Source: an uncultured Thomasclavelia sp. (lineage in GTDB: Bacteria; Bacillota_I; Bacilli_A; Erysipelotrichales; Coprobacillaceae). Taken from it: a DNA stretch of 35,616 nucleotides. How positions within the stretch are numbered: the first letter of the stretch is position 1; the number at the start of each line of letters is the position of its first letter. A program made the translations under genes and the position numbers. The stretch is from contig CAJUOR010000012.1 in NCBI GenBank assembly GCA_910588165.1, forward strand, positions 1 to 35,616, written 5' to 3'. The notes below the pieces were generated by a model. That model was not told where the DNA came from. It searched no databases and saw nothing but the letters and a program-made list of their open reading frames with translations. Shown piece by piece: positions 23,862 to 30,618 of this stretch.

Positions 23862-23900
23862 AATAAGTGTAAAATTTAATATTCTAAGGAGGAATTTACA

Positions 23901-24911
23901 ATGGCAGTAAAAGTTGCTATTAACGGTTTTGGACGTATCGGTCGTCTTGCGTTCAGACAAATGTTCGGTGCTGAAGGGTATGAAGTAGTTGCAATCAACG
24001 ACTTAACAAACCCAGCTATGTTAGCTCATTTATTAAAATATGATTCAGCTCAAGGACGTTACGCTGGACACACAGTAGAATCTACTGAAGATTCAATCAT
24101 CGTAGATGGAAAAGAAATCAAAATCTATGCTAAAGCAAACGCAGCTGAATTACCTTGGGGTGAATTAGATGTTGACGTTGTTTTAGAATGTACTGGTTTC
24201 TACACATCAAAAGCAAAATCACAAGCTCACATCGATGCAGGTGCTAAGAAAGTTGTTATCTCTGCTCCAGCAGGAAATGACTTACCTACAGTTGTTTACT
24301 CTGTAAATGAAAGCGAATTAAAAGCTGAAGACACAATCATTTCTGCAGCTTCTTGTACTACAAACTGCTTAGCTCCAATGGCTAAAGCATTAAATGACTT
24401 AGCTCCAATCAAATCTGGTATCATGTTAACAGTTCATGCTTACACTGGTGACCAAATGGTATTAGACGGACCTCATAGAAAAGGTGATTTAAGACGTGCT
24501 CGTGCAGCCGCTGTTAATATCGTTCCTAACTCTACAGGTGCAGCTAAAGCTATCGGATTAGTTATCCCAGAATTAAATGGTAAATTGATCGGTTCAGCTC
24601 AACGTGTACCGGTTCCTACAGGTTCAACTACAATCTTAACTGCAGTTGTTGAAGGAAATGTTACTGTGGAAGAAATCAACGCAGCTATGAAAGCAGCAGC
24701 TTCTGATTCATATGGATACAACGAAGAACCAATCGTTTCTTCTGACGTTATCGGTATGACTTATGGTTCATTATTCGATGCAACTCAAACTATGGTTAAA
24801 GATTGCGGTAATGGAACTACTGAAGTTCAAGTTGTTTCTTGGTATGATAACGAAAATTCATACACTAGCCAAATGGTTAGAACAATTAAATACTTCGCTG
24901 AATTAGCTTAA
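23901..24911 (+). CDS. gap: Glyceraldehyde-3-phosphate dehydrogenase
   Basis: 336 aa. NAD-binding INGFGRIGR (8-15) and AINDL, the catalytic SCTTN (Cys152) and the ASCTTNCLAP block, substrate site HAYTGDQ and RAAAVNIVP with RRAR. The glycolytic reaction oxidises glyceraldehyde 3-phosphate with phosphate and NAD+. Asp34 in IND favours NAD over NADP. Codon choice is visibly more C-ending (AAC, TTC, ATC) than in neighbours, as in highly expressed genes. It stands as a single transcription unit with its own promoter and terminator. Confidence 0.98.
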   Translation: MAVKVAINGFGRIGRLAFRQMFGAEGYEVVAINDLTNPAMLAHLLKYDSAQGRYAGHTVESTEDSIIVDGKEIKIYAKANAAELPWGELDVDVVLECTGFYTSKAKSQAHIDAGAKKVVISAPAGNDLPTVVYSVNESELKAEDTIISAASCTTNCLAPMAKALNDLAPIKSGIMLTVHAYTGDQMVLDGPHRKGDLRRARAAAVNIVPNSTGAAKAIGLVIPELNGKLIGSAQRVPVPTGSTTILTAVVEGNVTVEEINAAMKAAASDSYGYNEEPIVSSDVIGMTYGSLFDATQTMVKDCGNGTTEVQVVSWYDNENSYTSQMVRTIKYFAELA

Positions 24912-24924
24912 TTCTAAAATAATA

Positions 24925-24951
24925 AAAGGCACTCGTAAGAGTGTCTTTTTT
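24925..24951 (+). terminator. Terminator of gap
   Basis: AAAGGCACTC / GAGTGTCTTT with one G-T pair and a 4-base GTAA loop, then TTTT. Confidence 0.9.
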
Positions 24952-24973
24952 ACGCTTTAAATATAGAAAATGT

Positions 24974-25675
24974 TTAAACATAAAATTCTTCCATCGTATC
25001 TAAACATAGACAAGCTAATCTTCCATTAGAAAAACAAGCCCCACAGTCAATGTAGATATGTTGATTGACATGATAAATTTCAGGTTTGCCATGGAAAGAG
25101 AGTGTTGGGGTATGCCCGCAAATAATAAAAGTGTTTTTATCAGGTAATGTAACTTGGTTATCATTAGGACGATTCCAAACCAATTCGGCAATACTGTAAT
25201 CTTTAATTTTCTTATGGATATGAAAATTACCTAAACCGGCATGGGTCAAAATATAACTTTTATCTTGAACATCAATTACTTCATAAAGACTGAATTCCGT
25301 TAGATAATCTAAAATATCAGCGCGTTGTTGTAAATCAAGTGATTGGAAAGACAAAAGGGTTGTTTGCCCACCATTTAATTGCCAATCAATGAGCTTTTGC
25401 ATCGTATCTTGATTGAGGACACTTGCATAATTATCTTGTCTGATTTCAGTATTTAATTGGTTTAAAATATCCATTGCCATCAATTCATGATTGCCCAAAA
25501 GCGGATAGATATTAGGGTAAGACATCATGTCTTGTAAAACAGCCATCGGGCTAGGACCTCGATCAAGCACATCACCCAAAATAAAGAGTGTATCTTCTTC
25601 ACTAAACACAATCTTCTTTAACATGGCTAAATATTTTTCATACTCACCATGAATATCTGACATGACATAATACAT
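24974..25675 (-). CDS. PPP-family metallophosphatase (serine/threonine phosphatase-like)
   Basis: 233 aa from ATG 25675, 6-7 bases after GAGGGG; the longer frame to 25732 crosses the promoter and has no ribosome binding site. The PPP signature is complete: MSDIHGEYEKY (GDxHG class), LGDVLDRGPSP (GDxxDRG), LLGNHELM (GNHE), LTHAGLG and CGHTPT, with the last His region in IYIDCG. Such proteins act as protein phosphatases or as diadenosine tetraphosphatases (ApaH); the motif CGHTPT is used by both. Divergent from the second M18 gene. Confidence 0.88.
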   Translation of the reverse strand: MYYVMSDIHGEYEKYLAMLKKIVFSEEDTLFILGDVLDRGPSPMAVLQDMMSYPNIYPLLGNHELMAMDILNQLNTEIRQDNYASVLNQDTMQKLIDWQLNGGQTTLLSFQSLDLQQRADILDYLTEFSLYEVIDVQDKSYILTHAGLGNFHIHKKIKDYSIAELVWNRPNDNQVTLPDKNTFIICGHTPTLSFHGKPEIYHVNQHIYIDCGACFSNGRLACLCLDTMEEFYV

Positions 25676-25699
25676 AGCAATCCCCTCATTTCTTATCTC

Positions 25700-25728
25700 A
25701 TTATACCAATCCAAGCCATCCTTGCCAA
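25700..25728 (-). promoter_or_regulatory. Promoter of the PPP phosphatase gene
   Basis: On the minus strand TTGGCA (25728-25723), 17-bp spacer and TATAAT (25705-25700), the latter extended by TGG. One of the best promoters in the window. Confidence 0.8.
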
Positions 25729-25774
25729 GCAATATAACTGTACTTTTCCATCAAATTGTGCCATAATAGATATA

Positions 25775-25784
25775 TCAAATTTGA
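25775..25784 (+). promoter_or_regulatory. Palindrome upstream of the second M18 gene
   Basis: TCAAATTTGA is a perfect 10-bp palindrome placed 7 bases before the GGAGG ribosome binding site. It could be an operator, but in AT-rich DNA such a palindrome can be chance. Confidence 0.3.
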
Positions 25785-25804
25785 TGATTTCGGAGGAAAT
25801 GACA

Positions 25805-27121
25805 ATGGAAAAAACGACACAAGGTCTTTTTGATTTTATTCAACAAAGTCCAACAGCTTTTCAGGCTGTTCAAACAATCAAAGACATTTTAGATAGTAGA
25901 GGATTTAAGTGCTTAGAGGAAGGACAAAAGTGGAAAATAGAGAAGGGTGGTAAGTATTATACGACTAAAAATAATTCTTCTATCATCGCCTTTAATATTG
26001 GAAATGATTTAGAAAATTATTCATTTAATATGTCAGCCAGCCACTTGGACAGCCCAAGCTTTAAGGTTAAACCTAATAGCATGATGAAAACTGACAATAC
26101 GTATGTCAAATTAAATGTTGAGGCATACGGTGGCATGATTTTAGCAACATGGTTAGATCGTCCGCTTTCTGTTGCGGGACGTGTCATGGTCAAACACGAC
26201 AATGCCTATCTTGCACGTCTAGTGAACATTGATAGAGATTTATTGATGATTCCTAACGTAGCACCACACATGAATAGAACCATTAACGATGGTTTTAAAT
26301 ACAATGTGCAAGTCGATATGCTTCCTTTAATGGCGATGGATATTGAAGCTAAAGATCCTTTAAAAGATTTATTAGCTAAGGAATTGAATGAAGATGTAGA
26401 TAATATTCTTTCTTATGATTTATTTTTATATGCGCGTGACAAAGGCAGAGTTTGGGGCATGAATGAAGAATTTATCGCTTCACCTAGATTAGATGATTTA
26501 CAATGTGCATACTGTTCTTTAGAAGGCTTCCTAAATGCTTCTAATGCTCAATCAATCAATGTGTGTGCTTGCTTTGATAATGAGGAAGTCGGAAGCCGCA
26601 CTCGTCAAGGGGCTGCCTCTACTTTCTTGTATGATGTTTTATGGCGTATCAATCAAGCTTTAGGTTTTGACGATGAAAGATACTATCAAGCGATTGCAGG
26701 TTCAATGATGCTTTCGGCTGATAATGCCCATGCAGTTCACCCAAATCATACTGAGCTTGCAGATCCGACCAATCGTGTATACATGAATAAGGGAATTGTG
26801 GTTAAGTTCAATGCGGCGCAAAGCTATACAACTGACAGTTTATCTGCGGCTATCTTCATGGATTTATGTCAAAGAGCCGGTGTTCCTTATCAAACATTCA
26901 CCAATCGTTCGGATTTAAGAGGTGGGGGAACTTTAGGTAATATTTCCACAAGTCATGTATCAGTCAATACAGTTGACATTGGATTAGCCCAATTAGGTAT
27001 GCATTCCGCTTATGAAGTAGCCGGTGTCAAAGATATTGCGTATATGATTAAAGCTTTTGAAGAATTATACAAGAGTCATTTTGAGGCTTCTGATAATAAA
27101 ACGATTAAAATCACGCGATAA
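25805..27121 (+). CDS. M18 family aminopeptidase (aspartyl aminopeptidase type)
   Basis: 438 aa from ATG 25805, 9 bases after CGGAGG; TTG 25781 and ATG 25784 are earlier in frame but lie before that site. Motifs: SASHLDSPSFKVKP (first His-Asp), AYGGMILATWLDRPLS, ASPRLDDLQ, CFDNEEVGSRT (catalytic Glu), SADNAHAVHPNH and the closing STSHVSVNTVDIG with LGMHSAYEV. This pattern is that of the DNPEP/PepC-like branch of M18, which favours N-terminal acidic residues. The bacterium thus has two M18 peptidases 3 kb apart with different subfamily marks. Terminates at a hairpin just after the stop. Confidence 0.95.
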   Translation: MEKTTQGLFDFIQQSPTAFQAVQTIKDILDSRGFKCLEEGQKWKIEKGGKYYTTKNNSSIIAFNIGNDLENYSFNMSASHLDSPSFKVKPNSMMKTDNTYVKLNVEAYGGMILATWLDRPLSVAGRVMVKHDNAYLARLVNIDRDLLMIPNVAPHMNRTINDGFKYNVQVDMLPLMAMDIEAKDPLKDLLAKELNEDVDNILSYDLFLYARDKGRVWGMNEEFIASPRLDDLQCAYCSLEGFLNASNAQSINVCACFDNEEVGSRTRQGAASTFLYDVLWRINQALGFDDERYYQAIAGSMMLSADNAHAVHPNHTELADPTNRVYMNKGIVVKFNAAQSYTTDSLSAAIFMDLCQRAGVPYQTFTNRSDLRGGGTLGNISTSHVSVNTVDIGLAQLGMHSAYEVAGVKDIAYMIKAFEELYKSHFEASDNKTIKITR

Positions 27122-27123
27122 GA

Positions 27124-27158
27124 AAAAAACATATCTTGGGTGCCCGGGATATGTTTTT
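27124..27158 (+). terminator. Terminator of the second M18 gene
   Basis: A GC-rich hairpin, AACATATC paired with GATATGTT plus GGG/CCC inside, preceded by A7 and followed by TTTTT. Confidence 0.88.
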
Positions 27159-27219
27159 AAGTGTTAAAGGGATTTGTTTTCTTATAAATCAAACTAATTT
27201 CATAATAGCTTTGTATGTG

Positions 27220-27248
27220 TAGACATAGAAATTAGATGATGATATAAT
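27220..27248 (+). promoter_or_regulatory. Promoter of the AI-2E family permease gene
   Basis: TAGACA (27220-27225), 17-bp spacer and TATAAT (27243-27248). Confidence 0.75.
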
Positions 27249-27268
27249 TTAGAAACGAGGTGAGGGCT

Positions 27269-28492
27269 ATGTTAGAGAGAATGCGTAAATTGATTACAGA
27301 AACAAAACACGGCATCTTATTAGTGACATATGGGTTATTACTATTTTTTGTTTTGGTTAATCTAGGCAATTTTTGGAATGTTGTTTCAATTATCTTAAAT
27401 CTTTTAAGACCATTATTTTTGGGGTTGGGAATTGCGTATATTTTAAATATGCCAATGTCGTATTTTGAAAAACAAATAAAAAAATATACATCTGAAGATT
27501 CACTCTTGAATCGTAAGTCGAGATCTTTGGCGTTAACAATAACTTTAATTTTGGCAGTGATGTTTATATTATTACTAGTTGTCGTCATTATTCCTCAATT
27601 GATTGAAAGTTTGACGATGCTATTCAGTCATGTCGGTGAGTACATAGGCAATATCATAGGTTTTTTCATTAAAATTATGAATAGTTTGAATATGGACAGT
27701 CAGGCGATTCAAAAGATGATGTTAGATATTGAAAATCTACCTTGGGATCAAATGCTGAATAATTTCTTAGAGTGGGTTGTGAGTGCTTCTAGTTCTTTAG
27801 GAAGTGTTGCAAGCGATGTGATGAATCGTACGATTTCTTTGGTTGGTGAATTGGGTATATGGTTAACCGGCTTTATGGCAAGTTTGTATTTATTGGCGAA
27901 TAAGGAAAAACACTTATATCAAGCTCGTAAATTAACTTTGGGGATCTTAGGAAAAGATTTATCTATGCCATGTTTTGATTGGGCACATCGCATCAATTTA
28001 ACCTTCAGTAATTTTATTGGCGGACAGTTACTAGAAGCTTGTATCATATTTGCGCTCTATTATGTTTCGATGAGCATAATGAAAATGCCATATGCTTTGG
28101 TCATTTCTACCTTGATTGGAATTACGAGCGTTATTCCGGTATTTGGGGCGATGATAGGCAGTGGGGTTGGCTTCATTTTGATTTTAGGAATCAATCCATG
28201 GCAAGCCATTTTCTACTATATTTTCTATCAGTTGATGCAACAATTTGAAAATAATGTGATTTATCCTAGGGTTGTCGGTAATTCAGTTGGTTTGCCGGGT
28301 GTTTGGGTATTGATTTCGATTTTAGCATTTGGAAGTATATTTGGTGTCTTAGGAATGTTTATTGCTGTTCCGGCAAGTGCAGTTATCTATCAAGCGATTT
28401 CTTCTTTTGCAAGTTTCTGTATTGGTAAACGAAATTTAGAACTAAATGAGGAAGGCTTTTTGGTAGATGAAGGGAAGTCTAAAGAAGCTTAG
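27269..28492 (+). CDS. AI-2E family (PerM/YdiK-like) membrane protein
   Basis: 407 aa from ATG 27269; the ribosome binding site is GAGGTGAGG, which contains an in-frame GTG that would be too early. Seven to eight spans are expected, with strong ones at about 20-38, 60-85, 195-215, 240-275 and the C-terminal LPGVWVLISILAFGSIFGVLG then FIAVPASAVIYQ, the most conserved family block. A cytoplasm- or surface-exposed loop of about 90 residues separates the first and second span groups. Family members export diverse substrates or act as Na+/H+ antiporters; autoinducer-2 transport is not implied by the name. Confidence 0.88.
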   Translation: MLERMRKLITETKHGILLVTYGLLLFFVLVNLGNFWNVVSIILNLLRPLFLGLGIAYILNMPMSYFEKQIKKYTSEDSLLNRKSRSLALTITLILAVMFILLLVVVIIPQLIESLTMLFSHVGEYIGNIIGFFIKIMNSLNMDSQAIQKMMLDIENLPWDQMLNNFLEWVVSASSSLGSVASDVMNRTISLVGELGIWLTGFMASLYLLANKEKHLYQARKLTLGILGKDLSMPCFDWAHRINLTFSNFIGGQLLEACIIFALYYVSMSIMKMPYALVISTLIGITSVIPVFGAMIGSGVGFILILGINPWQAIFYYIFYQLMQQFENNVIYPRVVGNSVGLPGVWVLISILAFGSIFGVLGMFIAVPASAVIYQAISSFASFCIGKRNLELNEEGFLVDEGKSKEA

Positions 28493-28505
28493 CTTCTCTT
28501 TTTTA
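28483..28505 (+). terminator. Terminator of the AI-2E family gene
   Basis: AGAAG / CTTCT short stem with the stop codon in the loop, then CTTTTTTATTT. Short but with a clear T run. Confidence 0.6.
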
Positions 28506-28526
28506 TTTCCTAATTTTGAAATTTTA

Positions 28527-28555
28527 TTGCCTTTTTTAAAGAAATTAACTAAAAT
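28527..28555 (+). promoter_or_regulatory. Promoter of the MATE transporter gene
   Basis: TTGCCT (28527-28532), 17-bp spacer and TAAAAT (28550-28555), upstream of the GAGGGCGAGGAAA ribosome binding site. Confidence 0.55.
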
Positions 28556-28587
28556 ATACGTATTGTGAAAGAGAGGGCGAGGAAAAT

Positions 28588-29979
28588 ATGCGTTTTTTTG
28601 ATTGTTCTCAGTTTTTAAAGCCTGAGCAAGTACAAGAGCCATTGCCAAGCAGTCGTTCAATTTTTAAAAGAACTTTTGATATTGCAATGCCTTCGACGAT
28701 TGAATCTGTTTTAATTGCTTTAATCGCAGCTGTTGACATGATTATGGTCGGTTCAATTGGTGCAGATGCCATTGCATCAGTAGGGATTACCAATCAACCG
28801 AAATTTATTATTTTAGCTGTTATTTTATCATTAAATGTTGGGGTTACGGTTGTTGTCAGTCATCGCCGTGGAGAAGATGACAGAGAGGCGGCTAATCGTT
28901 GCTTAAGTCAAGCATGGATGATTAGTTGTATGGTTTCTTTTATTTTATCGACATTGGGATTTATTTTTGCTAAACAAGTTGTCACATTAGCCGGAGCGAC
29001 CAATGAATATGCGGATATGGCGGCAACTTATTTTAGAAGTATTATGGTTGGAAATTTCTTTTATAGTATGTCTTTGACAATTAACGCAGCCCAAAAAGGT
29101 GCCGGTAATACAAAAATTGCGATGAAAACAAATCTAACCGCCAATATTGTCAATCTGATTTTTAACTTCCTTTTAATCAATGGGATTGGATTTTTTCCGA
29201 AATTAGGTGTTTTAGGGGCAGGTATTGCGACAAGCCTAGGTAATTTTGTCGCATTCGTGATGTCTGTCATTTCTATTTCGGATTCAGAAGGATTTCTTCA
29301 TATCAGACTTAAACAAAAATGGTGTTTTGATAAAAAGACGCTCAGCGATTTATACAAGATTGCCAGCTCGGCTTTTGCTGAACAGATTTTCTTGCGCATC
29401 GGCTTCTTTGCTTATTCCAAAACAGTTGCAACTTTGGGTATGGTCGCTTTTGCAACACATAATGTGTGCATGAATTTGATGAATATTTCATTCTCTTTTG
29501 GAGATGGCTTATCTGTGGCGACATCTTCACTTGTAGGGCAAAGTTTAGGTGCAAGGCGCAAGGATTTAGCGATTATCTACAGTAAAGCGACACAGCGTCT
29601 AGGTAATGTTTGCGGAATATGTTTAGGCATCGTTATGATTACTTTTCGTTCACAGTTAATTGGTTTATTTAGTGATGAAGTAGAAATTATTTCGATGGGA
29701 TCAAAGATTGTACCAATTATTGCCCTAACGATGTTTTTCCAAATTACACAAGTTGTAACTTACGGCTGTTTAAGAAGTGCCGGTGATGTTAAGTTTACGG
29801 CAATATTATCTTTGTTAAGTGTGACGTTAGTGCGTCCGTCTTTAACATGGCTATTATGTTTCCCACTTGATTGGGGTTTAATCGGGGCATGGCTATCTGT
29901 ATTTTTAGATCAGTTAGTTCGTTATTTCGGTTCCAGATGGCGTCATCGTCAAGGTAAATGGGTGAACATTGAGATTTAA
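28588..29979 (+). CDS. MATE family efflux transporter
   Basis: 463 aa, twelve expected spans in two six-span bundles. The N-terminal tail of about 30 residues is cytoplasmic, then IAMPSTIESVLIALIAAVDM opens the first bundle with the family's MIMVGSIGADAIASVGIT. The second repeat shows SFGDGLSVATSSLVGQSLGA, the mirror of the first repeat. MATE proteins exchange drugs or metabolites for Na+ or H+. The subfamily (DinF-, NorM- or YdhE-like) cannot be fixed. It has its own promoter and terminator, so it stands alone. Confidence 0.92.
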   Translation: MRFFDCSQFLKPEQVQEPLPSSRSIFKRTFDIAMPSTIESVLIALIAAVDMIMVGSIGADAIASVGITNQPKFIILAVILSLNVGVTVVVSHRRGEDDREAANRCLSQAWMISCMVSFILSTLGFIFAKQVVTLAGATNEYADMAATYFRSIMVGNFFYSMSLTINAAQKGAGNTKIAMKTNLTANIVNLIFNFLLINGIGFFPKLGVLGAGIATSLGNFVAFVMSVISISDSEGFLHIRLKQKWCFDKKTLSDLYKIASSAFAEQIFLRIGFFAYSKTVATLGMVAFATHNVCMNLMNISFSFGDGLSVATSSLVGQSLGARRKDLAIIYSKATQRLGNVCGICLGIVMITFRSQLIGLFSDEVEIISMGSKIVPIIALTMFFQITQVVTYGCLRSAGDVKFTAILSLLSVTLVRPSLTWLLCFPLDWGLIGAWLSVFLDQLVRYFGSRWRHRQGKWVNIEI

Positions 29980-30000
29980 GAGATTTTATATCTCTTTTTC
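29978..30000 (+). terminator. Terminator of the MATE gene
   Basis: AAGAGAT / ATCTCTT 7-bp stem with a 5-base loop, followed by TTT and more T-rich sequence. The stem starts within the stop codon. Confidence 0.75.
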
Positions 30001-30011
30001 TTATTATTTTT

Positions 30012-30027
30012 ATGAAAGCGTTTGCTT
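30012..30027 (+). promoter_or_regulatory. Candidate cre (CcpA) site on the BrxF-like promoter
   Basis: ATGAAAGCGTTTGCTT agrees with WTGNAARCGNWWWCAW at all but two positions and covers the -35. Binding there would repress. Confidence 0.5.
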
Positions 30028-30049
30028 AAAGGCTAAAATATGTTATAAT
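30022..30049 (+). promoter_or_regulatory. Promoter of the BrxF-like gene
   Basis: TTGCTT (30022-30027), 16-bp spacer and an extended TGTTATAAT (-10 at 30044-30049). Confidence 0.75.
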
Positions 30050-30091
30050 ATATGTACAGAAATAATAATATATTAAAAGGAGGAAATGACA

Positions 30092-30541
30092 ATGAACGAG
30101 ATTAAAACAAAATTAGAGGCTGTCAAAGATGCTAAATACAAATTACTTTTGATTGTAGGAAAGCCGGGGACAGGTAAATCAAAATTGATTCATGATTATG
30201 CCCAAGATACCGGCAATGCAATTTTGGATTTAAATGCAATTTTTGGTGAAGAAGTACCGGAAGGTTCTGACAGCCAATATATTACAAGCTTTATGGACGG
30301 ATTTTTAGCTACCTATAAACCTGATGTATTGCTATTAGATAATAAGAGAGTGCTTTACAGTAAAAACTCACAGATTGATCTATTATCTTTCTTAAAAAAT
30401 CTTGCGGAAAAGAAAACTGTTGTGGCAACATGGAATGGTATGGTTGAAAACGGGCATTTAGTGCATATTCGTTCTAAAGTCGATCACGACTTAACTTATC
30501 CTTTAGATAGTCTTGAATGTGAATACATTGTATGTGAATAA
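30092..30541 (+). CDS. BrxF-like P-loop protein, no BREX neighbours
   Basis: 149 aa from ATG 30092, 8 bases after AAAGGAGG; the in-frame ATG 30086 is only two bases from it. Walker A is GKPGTGKS (23-30), the Walker B-like strand DVLLLDN (78-84) and a third block VVATWNG (110-116). This order, in particular LLLDN then FLKNL..KKTVVATWNG, is that of BrxF, the small ATPase of BREX-3 phage-defence systems. No pglZ, brxC or methylase lies near; the gene is a single transcription unit between a MATE gene and an EF-G-like gene. It may be a housekeeping relative. The identification rests on remembered motifs. Confidence 0.65.
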   Translation: MNEIKTKLEAVKDAKYKLLLIVGKPGTGKSKLIHDYAQDTGNAILDLNAIFGEEVPEGSDSQYITSFMDGFLATYKPDVLLLDNKRVLYSKNSQIDLLSFLKNLAEKKTVVATWNGMVENGHLVHIRSKVDHDLTYPLDSLECEYIVCE

Positions 30542-30543
30542 TG

Positions 30544-30571
30544 AAAAAAAGGATACATAGTATCCTTTTTT
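30544..30571 (+). terminator. Terminator of the BrxF-like gene
   Basis: GGATAC / GTATCC stem with A7 before and TTTTTT after, loop of three. The flanking A and T runs extend the stem, so it can act on both strands. Confidence 0.88.
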
Positions 30572-30580
30572 GGTTGACTG

Positions 30581-30618
30581 AAAACTACCTAACTCATAAC
30601 GAATTAGGTAGTTTTTTT
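30581..30618. terminator. Second, bidirectional terminator before the EF-G-like gene
   Basis: AACTACCTAA / TTAGGTAGTT, a 10-bp perfect stem with T runs on both sides. It marks the convergent end of the EF-G-like gene. Confidence 0.88.

Noticed and set aside
23738..23900. CtsR or HrcA operator upstream of clpP
   Set aside because: No GTCAAA heptad direct repeats or CIRCE inverted repeat are present in the gap.
27269..28492. Autoinducer-2 exporter and quorum-sensing locus
   Set aside because: The family name is historical; no luxS or lsr genes are near.
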